Source: Candidatus Tokpelaia sp. JSC189
GTDB lineage: Bacteria; Pseudomonadota; Alphaproteobacteria; Rhizobiales; Rhizobiaceae
Assembly: GCA_003331045.1 (NCBI GenBank)
Contig: QENA01000039.1
Span: forward strand, 1 to 64,000
Length of the DNA: 64,000 nt
Reading direction: 5' to 3'
Part shown: positions 30,124 through 40,594 of the stretch, piece by piece
How positions within the stretch are numbered: position 1 is the stretch's first letter
How the letters are laid out: every line of letters starts with the position of its first letter
Made by a program: the position numbers and the translations under genes
The notes under the pieces: generated by a model
Told to the model about the DNA's origin: nothing
The model's input: only the letters and a program-made list of their open reading frames with translations
The model's database searches: none

Positions 30124-32022
30124 TTAACCAGTTTTCCCTTTCGATTTTTTTGCTTTTCCAGATTTCGGAACCCCTGTTCCCGATGATAATGGTAGATCAT
30201 TGCCTACTCCCCGGGCCAGCGGTTTTCTAGCAATAACATCTTTGATTTCATCGCCGCTCAGTGTTTCATATTCAAGAAGGCCTTCGGCTAAAGCATTCCA
30301 TTCTTTTTTCTTCTCAATCAGAATGTGGTTTGCCTCTTGATAGGCTCTATCAATCAGCCCGCGCACTTCCGAATCAATCAGACGAGCTGTCTCTTCTGAA
30401 ACATTCTGCTGACGGACAACGGAATGGCCAAGAAAAACCTCATCCTGATTATCACCATAAGCAACATTGCCAAGCTTGTCGGAAAATCCCCAGCGGGTCA
30501 CCATTGCACGAGCAAGCTTGGTCGCCTGCTCAATATCTGATGCCGCCCCGGATGTAATATTTACCTTGCTGAATTTGATTTCTTCAGCAACACGCCCCCC
30601 CATCATGATCGCAAGGCGGGAAATCATCCAGCGATAACTCATAGAATAACGGTCACCTTCCGGCAACTGCATCACCATGCCTAGAGCACGGCCACGCGGA
30701 ATGATTGTTGCTTTATGGACAGGATCAGCTACCGGCACGTGCAGTGCTACAATAGCATGCCCGGCTTCATGATAGGCTGTGAGTTCCTTTTCTTCTTGGG
30801 TCATGGCAGTCGAACGGCGCTCAGCCCCCATCAACACCTTGTCCTTGGCATCCTCAAATTCTTGCATTGTCACAAGACGTTTGTTCCGCCGAGCAGCCAT
30901 CAGAGCTGCCTCATTAACAAGGTTCATTAGATCAGCACCAGAAAAACCCGGAGTACCACGGGCGAGAACTTTCATATCCACATTGGGTGCCACGGGCACA
31001 TTACGAATATGAACATTCAGAATCTTTTCGCGGCCACTGATATCAGGATTCGGTACCATGATCTGTCGGTCAAAACGACCCGGGCGCAACAACGCTGGAT
31101 CAAGCACATCCGGTCGATTGGTCGCAGCAATGAGAATGATATTTTCATTAGCCTCAAAGCCATCCATCTCTACCAACAACTGGTTCAATGTCTGCTCACG
31201 CTCATCATTACCACCACCAAGACCCGCACCGCGATGACGGCCAACGGCATCAATCTCATCAATAAAAATAATGCAGGGAGAGTTTTTCTTAGCCTGCTCA
31301 AACATATCACGCACACGGCTCGCGCCGACACCGACAAACATTTCAACAAAATCCGAGCCGGAAATCGTGAAGAAAGGCACATTTGCCTCCCCAGCAATGG
31401 CACGAGCAAGCAGGGTTTTCCCCGTTCCGGGGGGACCAACAAGCAGAACACCGCGCGGAATACGGCCACCAAGCCGCTGGAATTTCTGCGGATCACGCAG
31501 AAATTCCACAATCTCTTCCAAGTCTGCCTTCGCTTCATCAACACCGGCCACATCAGCAAAGGTCACACGCCCATGTGCTTCTGTCAGAAGTTTTGCCTTT
31601 GATTTTCCAAACCCCATAGCTCCGCGCGAACCACCTTGCATCTGACGCATGAAAAATATCCAAACGGCAATCAGCAGAATAATGGGAAAAGCGGAGATAA
31701 ATAGACTGATAAATGGATTTGACCCAGTCACTTCTGGCTCTGCTCTAATTATCACATTTTTGCTTTCAAGCCGCTGAAGCAGCCTGCTATCATTAGGCGC
31801 ATAGGTTATAAATCGCTCATCTCCCGTTGTAACCCCAGAGATATTGGATCCCTGTATTGTCACCTCCCTAATCTGACCCGTATTAACCCACTGGACAAAA
31901 TCAGAATAGGATAACTGATTGGTTGTGGTTTTCCGAATAGATCCCTGAAAAAGCGAAAACAATGCGATCATAAGAAAGGCAATAACACCCCACAAAACAA
32001 AGGAACGGTAATTCGAATTCAT
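30124..32022 (-). CDS. ftsH: ATP-dependent zinc metalloprotease FtsH
   Basis: FtsH is the membrane-bound AAA+ protease that removes misfolded membrane proteins and regulators such as LpxC and RpoH. It has 632 residues. Two transmembrane helices (about 8-26 and 104-124) flank a periplasmic domain. Walker A is GPPGTGKT (196-203), Walker B is [11 protein letters not shown], the SRH is [20 protein letters not shown], and the zinc site HEAGH is at 418-422. It follows tilS by 66 bases. The C-terminus ends in a lysine-rich tail. Confidence 0.97.
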   Translation of the reverse strand: MNSNYRSFVLWGVIAFLMIALFSLFQGSIRKTTTNQLSYSDFVQWVNTGQIREVTIQGSNISGVTTGDERFITYAPNDSRLLQRLESKNVIIRAEPEVTGSNPFISLFISAFPIILLIAVWIFFMRQMQGGSRGAMGFGKSKAKLLTEAHGRVTFADVAGVDEAKADLEEIVEFLRDPQKFQRLGGRIPRGVLLVGPPGTGKTLLARAIAGEANVPFFTISGSDFVEMFVGVGASRVRDMFEQAKKNSPCIIFIDEIDAVGRHRGAGLGGGNDEREQTLNQLLVEMDGFEANENIILIAATNRPDVLDPALLRPGRFDRQIMVPNPDISGREKILNVHIRNVPVAPNVDMKVLARGTPGFSGADLMNLVNEAALMAARRNKRLVTMQEFEDAKDKVLMGAERRSTAMTQEEKELTAYHEAGHAIVALHVPVADPVHKATIIPRGRALGMVMQLPEGDRYSMSYRWMISRLAIMMGGRVAEEIKFSKVNITSGAASDIEQATKLARAMVTRWGFSDKLGNVAYGDNQDEVFLGHSVVRQQNVSEETARLIDSEVRGLIDRAYQEANHILIEKKKEWNALAEGLLEYETLSGDEIKDVIARKPLARGVGNDLPLSSGTGVPKSGKAKKSKGKTG

Positions 32023-32088
32023 ATCAATTCCAGTTGGCCAAAAGACCCAAAAACGAGCGATAAATTTTACTGTAACATATGTTCACTC

Positions 32089-33477
32089 TTAACCGTTGCC
32101 AAGATTAGGAGGTCCCAAATCATGAAAATTCCCTGCTGTTTTTATCATTTTTCCGGCTTTTATAGTAAAAATCGGTAGAAAAGCCTTTAAAATTGCGAGA
32201 TCATATTCTGATACAAGCCAGTCAAACGGCAAAATAATACGCTGCAGCCCGATATCTCCATTTTTTAGACTGTACCGATTCAGAACAGGCAGATCAAAAT
32301 CGTTTTTGCCATAGATCATGCAGGTCGTTTCAAGCGAAGGAAAATGTAGATCATGCGCATCTGCAATGTACGCAGGCAATTCGCCAATAATCTGCCGCAC
32401 TTCCAGTTGTGTCGGTGCACGCAGAATCACCGTTTCCCGGCCACTGTTACTGACACGGTAACGCCCATCCCAGATCACAGTCTGTCCCGGCAATAGCATA
32501 CAAGATGCAAGATTGCGTTTCTCGCGCCAGATCCGCAGGAATTTACCCGTCATTTCAATCACTGCACCAGACATGGTAATACGATGCAGCCCGTTGTCCT
32601 GTGCTACGAAAAATTCCTTCAGTTTTAGTTTCTGGTTCACTATGGGATGCTCCGCTCCGCCCATGATTACCGTAGCCAATGTAACAAGTGCTGCAAAAGC
32701 CTCCCCCTCATCAATACCAAGCGGTTGCAGATCAAACCAGAGCCGTTCACTGCGCAATCTCATATGCGATTTCAGCACAAGGGCAGCTATGATTTCTGCC
32801 TCTTCTCGGCGTTTCCGAGCCGCTGCTGCAACAGCTTTCCGAGCCTCCAGCACTGTCTTATCATCCAGACAGTTGCGAATCCTCACCCGCTCATAGTGTG
32901 GATTCGCATTTGTCGGATCATCAATCCACACAATGCCACGTTTTAATAGATAGTTTCGCAACGTTATACGCCGTATCCCCAGAAAAGGACGCAGCAAGCG
33001 GAATTTCTGCCACAGAAGTGATAAACGAGGCATTGCTGCCAACCCCCGTGAGCTATTTCCGCCGCGTAACAGGCGCATGATATAAGTCTCGACTTGGTCA
33101 TCCAGTGTATGGCCAGTGACAATCATTCTGGCGCCATATTTTTCAGCTGCTTCGCATAGCAAGTTGTAACGGGCAACGCGTGCCCGCTCAGAAACAGCAC
33201 GTACCGGTTTTTCCTCACGCCAAGCTAACGTTTCATGGACAATACTGTTTCGGGCGCATAGCTCTGCTACATCGCGGGCTTCGCTTGCCGATTCATCACG
33301 CAGGCCATGGTCAATCGTCACAGCAACAAGACGTTGCTTCCAACCAGAGCGAACCAGATAATCGCGCAATAAAAAAAGCATCGCAAGGGAATCGCTACCA
33401 CCGGAGACAGCAGCAATGATACAATCTATCCCTGCAAAATCATTCTGATCAAAAAGAGAGGATAAGGAAATCATCAT
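32089..33477 (-). CDS. tilS: tRNA(Ile)-lysidine synthetase
   Basis: TilS attaches lysine to C34 of tRNA-Ile(CAU), making it read AUA. It is about 462 residues long. The PP-loop ATP site AAVSGGSDSLAMLFLL lies near residue 22, followed by VTIDHGLR and the family segment VTGHTLDDQVETYIMRLLRG. The C-terminal half is poorly conserved, as usual. I prefer the ATG at 33477, since AGG lies five bases upstream and it overlaps the stop of the cpoB relic as ATGA. The GTG at 33483 is the alternative. The retained overlap shows that tilS was translationally coupled to cpoB. Confidence 0.93.
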   Translation of the reverse strand: MMISLSSLFDQNDFAGIDCIIAAVSGGSDSLAMLFLLRDYLVRSGWKQRLVAVTIDHGLRDESASEARDVAELCARNSIVHETLAWREEKPVRAVSERARVARYNLLCEAAEKYGARMIVTGHTLDDQVETYIMRLLRGGNSSRGLAAMPRLSLLWQKFRLLRPFLGIRRITLRNYLLKRGIVWIDDPTNANPHYERVRIRNCLDDKTVLEARKAVAAAARKRREEAEIIAALVLKSHMRLRSERLWFDLQPLGIDEGEAFAALVTLATVIMGGAEHPIVNQKLKLKEFFVAQDNGLHRITMSGAVIEMTGKFLRIWREKRNLASCMLLPGQTVIWDGRYRVSNSGRETVILRAPTQLEVRQIIGELPAYIADAHDLHFPSLETTCMIYGKNDFDLPVLNRYSLKNGDIGLQRIILPFDWLVSEYDLAILKAFLPIFTIKAGKMIKTAGNFHDLGPPNLGNG

Positions 33478-34010
33478 GGGCACCTGATGGGGCTAAGATC
33501 ATTGCTGATCCGCTTTAGAACTGTCGGTTCAGCTTTTTTATAGCGCTTGAGGACTTCTGCCAATGCGGAACAAGTCATTTCCTTTTTATCAAGAAACGCG
33601 AGAGATATGCCTAGTTTCAAAGAATTTTTCGGCCCGCAGTTCGACCCCTTGTACTTGGGCTGCAGCAGATCAGCAATCAGATTACCATCTGCCTGGTACA
33701 CTGCTGATCACATTGTCCTCCTCATCAAAATATATCGAACCACAATCTTCAGATGATTTTGTTTCTGCAGTCTGTACTGCCCTTAGCATTAATTTAGCCT
33801 AGGCTATCTTGTTGATCTTTCTTATCAGACCAAGCAATGGTGTTTGTTGTTGGCCATACCGTTTCCCTTTTTGGGCATTATCCTTGGCCCGGAGCAACTC
33901 ATCAAACTGCGCCTGCTTCTGCAGCATCATGAAATTAAGTTCCGCAACTATCAGATTTGTACTACCGGCTAAAAGTATGACAGCCTTATTACTATAAACC
34001 CCTCCTTACC
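33474..34010 (-). pseudogene. cpoB: Wrecked cpoB (ybgF), Tol-Pal system TPR protein
   Basis: Two pieces of CpoB survive on the minus strand between pal and tilS, the position of this gene in proteobacteria. The 3' piece (33474-33660) reads NSLKLGISLAFLDKKEMTCS then ALAEVLKRYKKAEP, matching the last TPR repeat and the cysteine-ending C-terminus of the family. An earlier piece (about 33825-33995) reads VAELNFMMLQKQAQFDELLR, like the coiled-coil segment. The intervening TPR repeats and the signal peptide are missing, and stops and frame changes separate the pieces. Intact CpoB has roughly 250-300 residues. CpoB links PBP1b activity to the Tol machine, so its loss is functionally notable. Confidence 0.75.
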
Positions 34011-34256
34011 TTAATCCGGAAGAGTTTAAAAATGCTACTATGCCGTGTTTCAGCGGACGAAAGCAAAAGCATACGCATTCAATAATCTCTTTCTAGCAGA
34101 TTTGTCTATACATTTATCTTCTGCCTATCCTGACACTATCTTCCCATTAAGACTACAACCTGATGAGATTTGAGTAGGTCCTCGGCAGAAATTTGTCCTC
34201 AATACAATAATTTCCAGAACACTCAAACGTCCCTTTCCCATGCTTGCCAAAAATGG

Positions 34257-34280
34257 AAAAGCAGCCATACGGCTGCTTTT
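34257..34280 (-). terminator. Intrinsic terminator after pal
   Basis: AAAAGCAGCC (34257-34266) and GGCTGCTTTT (34271-34280) form a perfect ten-base stem with a four-base loop. Read on the minus strand, the stem ends in TTTT, with a further T-run a few bases on. It begins 34 bases after the pal stop. It would end tol-pal transcription before the cpoB relic, so tilS-ftsH-glmM probably need their own promoter. Confidence 0.8.
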
Positions 34281-34313
34281 CATATTAATAGAGCTGGTGA
34301 AATAATTGTCTAA

Positions 34314-34814
34314 TCAGCGTACCGCCATACTGTTGATGACTGTCATGGCACGACGATTCTGCGACCAGCAGAAAATATCATCACAAATAGCGATAGGACG
34401 CTCTTTACCATAAGAAATAGTCCGCATACGATTTGATGCTACCCCCTGTGAAATCAGATAATCACGAACAGCAACCGCGCGCCGCTGCCCAAGAGCTAAA
34501 TTGTATTCACGCGTACCGCGCTCATCGGCATGGCCTTCAACCGTGATGGTATATTGTGGATAACGGTTTAGCCACTGGGCTTGGCGCGCCAGAATCTGCT
34601 GTGCATCGACACGAATAGAAGATGAATCAAGATCAAAGAGCACACGATCACCGACATGAATCATGAAATCCTGTGCTGTTCCTGACTGTACGTTAAAACC
34701 AGGATGGCTGGAATTGCTAAAATCTCCATTCTTGGAACCGCACCCGGCAAAAACCAATAAAAGAAAAAATACTGCAACAACCGGATTATGAGCGATCTTT
34801 TGGAAACAGAACAT
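34314..34814 (-). CDS. pal: Peptidoglycan-associated lipoprotein
   Basis: Pal anchors the outer membrane to peptidoglycan and is recruited by Tol at division sites. From the chosen start it has 166 residues: a short signal, a lipobox FAGC with the lipidated Cys25, then an OmpA-like domain (VLFDLDSSSIR, VEGHADERGTREYNLALGQRRA, TISYGKERP). The ending CDDIFCWSQNRRAMTVI is typical of alphaproteobacteria. I set the start at 34814 because AGGGAG lies nine bases upstream and the signal peptide begins there. A start at 34862 adds an unlikely extension. Confidence 0.95.
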   Translation of the reverse strand: MFCFQKIAHNPVVAVFFLLLVFAGCGSKNGDFSNSSHPGFNVQSGTAQDFMIHVGDRVLFDLDSSSIRVDAQQILARQAQWLNRYPQYTITVEGHADERGTREYNLALGQRRAVAVRDYLISQGVASNRMRTISYGKERPIAICDDIFCWSQNRRAMTVINSMAVR

Positions 34815-35029
34815 GAACCGATACTCCCTAATTGGATGATTAATAAAGACAAGTTTAACCACATTTCCTTAAAAAGCTGTTCAATTGAATATACAGAAAA
34901 GCTAGCTTAATGACATAGAAGGAACCTGACTGGAAATACCAAGGTTTTCTGGTATTATAGCTAATACAATATTAGCCAACAAAAAATACTTTTTCACTAA
35001 AGAAAAATTTATCTCTTTTCTAACAGATA

Positions 35030-36343
35030 TCAATCAAGCAGCGGCGACCATGCCGGATCAGAAGCATCATTGGGGGTTGGCAGTTGCCTCTCATTCCGGC
35101 CGGTGATATCAATTGTATAGATCTTTGGCCCTCTCCCAGCATTTTGCCTAAAAAACATTACAACCCGGCCGTTAGGTGCCCATGTCGGCCCTTCATTGTG
35201 AAAACCGGATGTCAATAACCGTTCATCTGAACCATCCGGACGCATTACACCAATAGAAAACTGGCCTTCCGATTGCTTGGTAAAGGCAATATAATCCCCG
35301 CGTGGTGACCAAACTGGCGTTGAATAACTGCCATCTCCAAAAGAGATACGCTGCTGACCAGAGCCATCGGCGTTCATCACATAAATCTGCTGGTGGCCAC
35401 CTTGATCGGATTCAAAAACAATCCTGCTACCATCCGGCGAATAGGAAGCTGCGGTATCAATAGCTAATGTTGAGGTCAGCCGTGTCGTGGTACGTGAACG
35501 TAGATCCATAGCATAGATATTGGCACTACCGTTATCCTGCAGAAGGCTCATGATCACTTTCTGTCCATCTGGTGAAAAACGCGGCGCAATAGTCATATTC
35601 GGAAATGTTCCGACAAGCTCGCGCTGAGCCACTTCAATCTGCTGCAGATAGACACGCGGGGTATTGCCAGTGAAAGCCATATAGGTAATTTCCTGACGGG
35701 TCGGCGAAAAACGCGGCGTCAGGACAATTTCTTGGCCATCAGAAAGATAACGCAGGTTTGCTCCGTCTTGGTCCATGATGGCAAGCCGCTTGATACGGGC
35801 ATTGCGTGGCCCTGTTTCATCAATAAAAACAATACGTGTATCAAAATAACCCTTCTCTCCTGTCATCTTCTGATAAACAACATCGGCAATGATATGTGCT
35901 ACCCGCCGCCAAGATTCCTGCGTGGCATAGAATTGGCGACCCTCAAGCTGCCTGCTGCCATAAATATCCCACAGGCGGAACTCGACACGTAACCGGCCGT
36001 CCGGCTCCTGATTAACACGACCAATTACAAGCCCCTGTGCCCCAATCTGCTGCCAATCATTGAAACGCGGCTGCATATCCGGGTTGGTGATCCGTTCAAG
36101 ATAGGATGTTTTATCAATAGGCTTGAAAAGACCTGAACGCTCAAGATCTGCCGCAATAACCGAAGCAATCCGCGGCCCCATATCATTGCCGGAAAGAAAA
36201 TCAGTTATAGCAACTGGAACCGGATTAAAATTACCGCCTGTCACATCAAGTACGACCTGAGCACGGACCGGCAATAGTACATCTGCAAATGTAGCCAATA
36301 TCACAAGAAGCGACATAACAAAGTGTCTTGCCAACCGTTTCAT
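35030..36343 (-). CDS. tolB: Tol-Pal system beta-propeller protein TolB
   Basis: TolB is a periplasmic protein that binds Pal and transmits TolA force. From 36343 it has 437 residues: a signal peptide ending near VRAQ, an N-terminal alpha/beta domain (about 25-150), then a six-bladed propeller with repeated SPDG(Q/S)-type blades ([62 protein letters not shown]). The frame extends upstream to a TTG at 36388, but the basic residues and hydrophobic core of a signal begin at MKRLARHF. It lies 88 bases after tolA. Confidence 0.95.
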   Translation of the reverse strand: MKRLARHFVMSLLVILATFADVLLPVRAQVVLDVTGGNFNPVPVAITDFLSGNDMGPRIASVIAADLERSGLFKPIDKTSYLERITNPDMQPRFNDWQQIGAQGLVIGRVNQEPDGRLRVEFRLWDIYGSRQLEGRQFYATQESWRRVAHIIADVVYQKMTGEKGYFDTRIVFIDETGPRNARIKRLAIMDQDGANLRYLSDGQEIVLTPRFSPTRQEITYMAFTGNTPRVYLQQIEVAQRELVGTFPNMTIAPRFSPDGQKVIMSLLQDNGSANIYAMDLRSRTTTRLTSTLAIDTAASYSPDGSRIVFESDQGGHQQIYVMNADGSGQQRISFGDGSYSTPVWSPRGDYIAFTKQSEGQFSIGVMRPDGSDERLLTSGFHNEGPTWAPNGRVVMFFRQNAGRGPKIYTIDITGRNERQLPTPNDASDPAWSPLLD

Positions 36344-36431
36344 ATTCAAATCCAACCTTTCACCCAATACTTTGTCATGTTTTTCCAAAATAGAACCTTA
36401 ACCCTTTAAAGATTTATGGCTTCACTGTGAA

Positions 36432-37385
36432 TTAATCTGGAAAAGCCTTCATATTAATTGTTACATCATGCCACTGATTATATTTTTGGACAGGTAAAGC
36501 AAAAGGCGCACACTTCTTGAGTGCCGCCAGTGCCTGAATTGCAATAATATCACGTTGCGCACTATCACCACCGACAGGGTTTAGTTCCGGATCACCATTC
36601 AGTGTTCCATTTTGGTTCAGCCTGAAATGCACAATAACACGCAAATCATAAGCCGTGCTGCCACTGATAGCAGCAAGATCCCACTGGCTCTGTACACATC
36701 TGCCGATAATATTGTTCAATGTCTGCTGAAAAGCAGAATCGCCAACATCCTTCTCGTTCCCCAAGGCTGTCGCTTCTGTACCGCGTCTTGCACCGCCGCC
36801 TTGTGTTCTTGTCTTATCAAGAAGAGCACTCTGATTTATAGCCAAGATATCATTAATGGAATCTCCCCTAGCTAAAGAATGCGATTTTTTTTCTTTTTCT
36901 ACCTCAAGTTTGGCTTTTTTGACAACCTGTTTCGGTTTGGCAGCCAACATCGGCCCCTTTTTCGGAAGCGCTTCCACAGAATCAGATGTCTTCTGTATCG
37001 CTTCTGCTGCGGCAAGCTTTTCCTGTGGGGTTATATCCAATCGGGCATCAAATGCACCTGAAACAGGCAAAGCGGCTTCTATCTTACGCTGCTTTTCCTT
37101 TGGCCTGAAAGGCAGTTTTGTATCGATTTCTCTCTCACCGGCATGTCCTGCATCCAGCTTTTCCAGTAGTCTCTGCATCGGCCTAGGAGGTAGCTTTTCT
37201 ATTTTGATAGCCTGCGGATCGCCTTCTCGAATCAGAATTTTATCACCCAGCGGCACTACCGAAATAGGAAGAGGTTCTGTCTTCACGACATCAAACGATA
37301 TAGAAGATGAAAGAGAAAACATACACAAGCCCAAAAGCATGGTATGCAAGGCTACTGATGTGATAAGAGCTGCCTTCATTGCCAT
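36432..37385 (-). CDS. tolA: TolA
   Basis: TolA spans the periplasm and connects TolQR to TolB-Pal. It has 317 residues. One N-terminal transmembrane helix (about 6-28) is followed by a long charged, proline- and lysine-rich helical region (about 55-205). The C-terminal domain has the expected GRCVQSQWDL and LRVIVHFRLNQNGTL segments. The start directly abuts the tolR stop. The domain III cysteine pair seen in many TolA proteins is represented by Cys in GRCVQ and KKCAPF. Confidence 0.9.
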   Translation of the reverse strand: MAMKAALITSVALHTMLLGLCMFSLSSSISFDVVKTEPLPISVVPLGDKILIREGDPQAIKIEKLPPRPMQRLLEKLDAGHAGEREIDTKLPFRPKEKQRKIEAALPVSGAFDARLDITPQEKLAAAEAIQKTSDSVEALPKKGPMLAAKPKQVVKKAKLEVEKEKKSHSLARGDSINDILAINQSALLDKTRTQGGGARRGTEATALGNEKDVGDSAFQQTLNNIIGRCVQSQWDLAAISGSTAYDLRVIVHFRLNQNGTLNGDPELNPVGGDSAQRDIIAIQALAALKKCAPFALPVQKYNQWHDVTINMKAFPD

Positions 37386-37835
37386 CTATTCGCCCTGCAC
37401 AGGCACACTTGCCAGAGCAACATTATGAAACCCTGCCTGTTGTATCAAAGCTAAAATATCAAGCACCTGCTCATAACTAATAGTCTTGGCACCGCGTATG
37501 ACAACACGATGCCCGAACCCTTCCTCTATTGCAGAGCCAACAGCTTTCAGCCGGGCGCTAAACTCCTCGCGCGGATAATATTCTTCCCTTATGGCAATCC
37601 TGCCATCCTCAACAATAGACACGGTCAATGGTTCGGTATCGGCACCAAAGCTGCCTGCCACTGTCTCAGGAAGATCAAGCGGCACGCCATTGACGAGCAG
37701 CGGTGCCGACACCATGAAAACAATAAGAAGCACGAGCATGACATCAACAAATGGCGTTACGTTTATCTCACTCATCAGGCCATACCGACTCCGCCCGCTA
37801 CCCTTATTTCTCATATTTCTAACTGATATACCCAC
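37386..37835 (-). CDS. tolR: TolR
   Basis: TolR forms the proton channel with TolQ. It has 149 residues. The ExbD/TolR signature is intact: SEINVTPFVDVMLVLLIVFMV, with the proton-carrying aspartate in FVDVML, followed by the periplasmic dimer domain. The start is GTG at 37835 with GGAATAGAG upstream. An ATG seven codons in lacks a ribosome site. It is 29 bases after tolQ and abuts tolA. Confidence 0.95.
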   Translation of the reverse strand: MGISVRNMRNKGSGRSRYGLMSEINVTPFVDVMLVLLIVFMVSAPLLVNGVPLDLPETVAGSFGADTEPLTVSIVEDGRIAIREEYYPREEFSARLKAVGSAIEEGFGHRVVIRGAKTISYEQVLDILALIQQAGFHNVALASVPVQGE

Positions 37836-37864
37836 GATCTCTATTCCCTGTATGATGTATACGC

Positions 37865-38584
37865 CTATAACTTCGCAGAACGTATTGTCATGCGCTCGTC
37901 AATCTGACGTGAAAGAATAGTGGAAAATTCATCAGCAAAGCTTTCAAGCCGAGCACCAATCTCGTTCGCATCACCTGATAGTTTATTGTAGGCAATCACA
38001 GCCGGAATAGCTGAAAGCAATCCGATTGCAGTCGCCAGAAGTGCTTCAGCAATACCCGGTGCTACCACTGCAAGACTTGTATTTCTGGATGCTGCAATGG
38101 ACTGGAATGATGTCATAATACCGATAATAGTGCCGAATAAACCGATAAACGGGGCCGCTGAGCCAATAGTTGCCAAAAAACCAAGCCGAGCTTCCATACG
38201 GCCAATCTCACGGGTCAGAGCAACATCCATAGCCCTATCAATGCGCATCTGTAGACCGATTGGCGAAGGAGCGCCTTTTTCAAAGGATTTTTTCCATTCC
38301 CGCATAGCGGCCATAAAAATTGCACTCATGCCAGAAACATCCCGACCATCCAGCTTGCGATAGAGCTCTTCAAGAGACTGGCCTGACCAAAATATTTTTT
38401 CAAACTTTCTGATAGAGCGCCGGACATTGCCATAACTGATAACTTTGTCGATAATTACCGTCCAACACCATATAGAAGCAGCAAGCAGCCCAAACATAAC
38501 AAGCTTTACAATCAGATTTGCTTGCATAAATAGGCCAAAAATTGTTACACTCGAATTCGGAGAAGTGAGCTCTATACCTAGCAT
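37865..38584 (-). CDS. tolQ: TolQ
   Basis: TolQ is the multi-helix partner of TolR in the force-generating complex. It has 239 residues. Three transmembrane helices are visible (about 17-38, 136-160, 172-195), with the conserved LGFLATIGSAAPFIGLFGTI then IGIMTSFQ and APGIAEALLATAIGL blocks. GAGGG precedes the ATG. It is the first gene of the operon. A ybgC-type thioesterase gene, often found just before tolQ, is absent, and an 897-base gap lies there instead. Confidence 0.96.
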   Translation of the reverse strand: MLGIELTSPNSSVTIFGLFMQANLIVKLVMFGLLAASIWCWTVIIDKVISYGNVRRSIRKFEKIFWSGQSLEELYRKLDGRDVSGMSAIFMAAMREWKKSFEKGAPSPIGLQMRIDRAMDVALTREIGRMEARLGFLATIGSAAPFIGLFGTIIGIMTSFQSIAASRNTSLAVVAPGIAEALLATAIGLLSAIPAVIAYNKLSGDANEIGARLESFADEFSTILSRQIDERMTIRSAKL

Positions 38585-39417
38585 TTTTCATCAACCCTCA
38601 AAGTTTTCACACCTGAAATCTTAATCAGGTACGAATAAATATATTCTTCTTCCCGACCAGATAAAATCTTTGGCTCCAATATTTTACACATCAGATTTCA
38701 GACATATCCTGCACATAATGTATGATATTTTGTTGTGATATCCAAATTTGGTAAAACAAAGGCCAAACTCTAGTAATCGATCAGATAATGCATGCCGGCA
38801 TTCGCGCATTATTCATGTTTAAATTTATTATAGCCGAAGAATAAAGTACTTTCCAAATCTACCTAGATTCACCTCCCCCTTATATCTCCGCCATAGAGAA
38901 AGCAGAAAAACCATGCATAAAACATTAAATTTTATAATTTTCTGTTCCATTCTTGGTCATACATTTTAAGAATGAAGATTTTCAATCTCATGTTTTTTTC
39001 ATGTCTTTTTAGATTTCTTAGCCTTCAGTCCATTATCATGCGACCGTGCGGTTCGCCTTCACAATCTAAATATAAAAAATATCATCAAATGAACAAATGC
39101 CTAAACATTAAGCTAAGAAATAACATTCAGTATATTATTTCTCTTTTCTTTCCCTGTTAAGGATTTTTTCATAAATAAAGCGCCTATCAGATCAACAGCG
39201 TTCATCTGCGATAATTGAGTGCGATCGGAAATATTAATATAATGAATCCCATTATAAATTTCATAAATATCCTGAAATAGAGATTCAGTGCGTACAATTT
39301 CATATAGAAGAGTTCAATTTTGAATATTTTATACAAGAAAAAAGCTAAATATAAAGAATATCTTAAATATTTTCTGTTTTTTGAGTTTTCTCGTAAGATC
39401 GAATAATTAAAGGAATT
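38585..39417. other. Gap upstream of tolQ
   Basis: About 830 bases with no recognisable gene between tolQ and the fba terminator. It must contain the tolQ promoter. One 62-codon plus-strand frame (38972-39160) looks spurious. The position and length would suit a lost ybgC or ruvB end, but no remnant was recognised. The region is strongly AT-rich. Confidence 0.45.
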
Positions 39418-39458
39418 AAAAACATGAGCCCGAAAACAATCTTTCTGGCTCATGTTTT
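39418..39458 (-). terminator. Intrinsic terminator after fba
   Basis: AAAACATGAGCC (39419-39430) and GGCTCATGTTTT (39447-39458) form a 12-base perfect stem around a 16-base loop. On the minus strand it ends in a T-run (TTTTT). It lies 24 bases past the fba stop and would close the tkt-gap-pgk-fba stretch. Confidence 0.78.
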
Positions 39459-39481
39459 ATCAAATAGAAAATAAAATCGTA

Positions 39482-40510
39482 TTAAGCTGCTTTTTCCTGC
39501 TGCTGTGACCATTTGCCAAGTGCCGCAAGATAATTCATGCGCGCACGATGGGAAAAAGCATGTTGGCCGACAGCAATATTTTCTTTTTTACCGCCCCAAG
39601 CTGCCATCGCTGCAGCCTGCAATGCACGACCGTAAGAGAAAGTCAATGCCCACGGAAGGGGACCTAGGGAATTCATAGCTGAGAGATGCGCTGTCGCTTC
39701 TTCATCTGACTGCCCACCAGAAAGGAAGACAATACCCGGCACGGCAGCAGGGACGGTTTCCTTAAGACAATGCAAGGTCTTTTCAGCCACTTCTTCTACA
39801 GAAGCATGACGCGCATTCTCGCCATCAATCACCATATTCGGCTTCAGAAGCATGCCTTTAAACTTGACGCGGGCTTCACCCAGCGCTGCGAACACTTGTT
39901 CTAGAACACACCTTGTTACATCATAACAGCGATCGATGGAATGATTCCCCGGATTGCCATCCATAAGCACTTCAGGTTCGATAATTGGCACAATACCAGC
40001 TTCCTGACACAAGGCAGCATAACGCGCCAAGGCATGGGCATTTTGCCTTATTGCACCCCTTGTTGGCAGGTGAGTCCTGTCAATAGCAATCACAGCGCGC
40101 CACTTGGCAAAACGAGCGCCAAGCTCATAATATTCTCTCAAACGGCCGCGCAACCCGTCAAGCCCCTCTGTAATTGTCTCACCGGGGAAAGCTGCCAGAA
40201 GTTTTGAACCAAGATCAACCTTGATACCGGAAAGGCTGCCTACTGCTTTCAAGATATCTGTTAACATTGAGCCATCAGATACCTTCTGGCGAATAGTTTC
40301 ATCGTGAAGAATAACCCCGGAAATGTATTTCCTCATGGCCTCCTTGGTTGAAAATAGCATTTCACGGTAATTTCGGCGATTCTCTTCAGTTGATTCCAAA
40401 CGGATGGCATTAAAACGTTTTTTGATTGTATTTGGACTTTCATCAGCTGCAAGAATACCCTTCCCTTCCGCAATCAATGCATGAGCGATATCTTCGAGAC
40501 GTTCCATCAT
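39482..40510 (-). CDS. fba: Class I fructose-bisphosphate aldolase
   Basis: The enzyme cleaves fructose 1,6-bisphosphate by a Schiff-base mechanism, so it is class I and metal-free, as in many Hyphomicrobiales. It has 342 residues. The N-terminal GKGILAADESPNTIKKRF, the central WRAVIAI, IIEPEVLMDG, the Schiff-base lysine segment FKGMLLKPNMV and FLSGGQSDEEA match the class I family. GAGGAA stands before the ATG pair. It is the last gene of the glycolytic stretch tkt-gap-pgk-fba. Confidence 0.94.
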   Translation of the reverse strand: MMERLEDIAHALIAEGKGILAADESPNTIKKRFNAIRLESTEENRRNYREMLFSTKEAMRKYISGVILHDETIRQKVSDGSMLTDILKAVGSLSGIKVDLGSKLLAAFPGETITEGLDGLRGRLREYYELGARFAKWRAVIAIDRTHLPTRGAIRQNAHALARYAALCQEAGIVPIIEPEVLMDGNPGNHSIDRCYDVTRCVLEQVFAALGEARVKFKGMLLKPNMVIDGENARHASVEEVAEKTLHCLKETVPAAVPGIVFLSGGQSDEEATAHLSAMNSLGPLPWALTFSYGRALQAAAMAAWGGKKENIAVGQHAFSHRARMNYLAALGKWSQQQEKAA

Positions 40511-40594
40511 TTTTATGTTCCTCTTTCTCTGGACTTTGGCTGATCCTACTTTTTAATGCAAAATATTGTATTTATTGACACGGATCATGACATC

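Noticed and set aside
33809-33997. 62-codon plus-strand frame upstream of pal.
   Set aside because: Its opposite strand matches a CpoB segment in one frame, so the plus-strand frame is an antisense artefact.
38972-39160. 62-codon plus-strand frame in the gap upstream of tolQ.
   Set aside because: Very AT-rich, without similarity or ribosome site, and composition matches the surrounding spacer.
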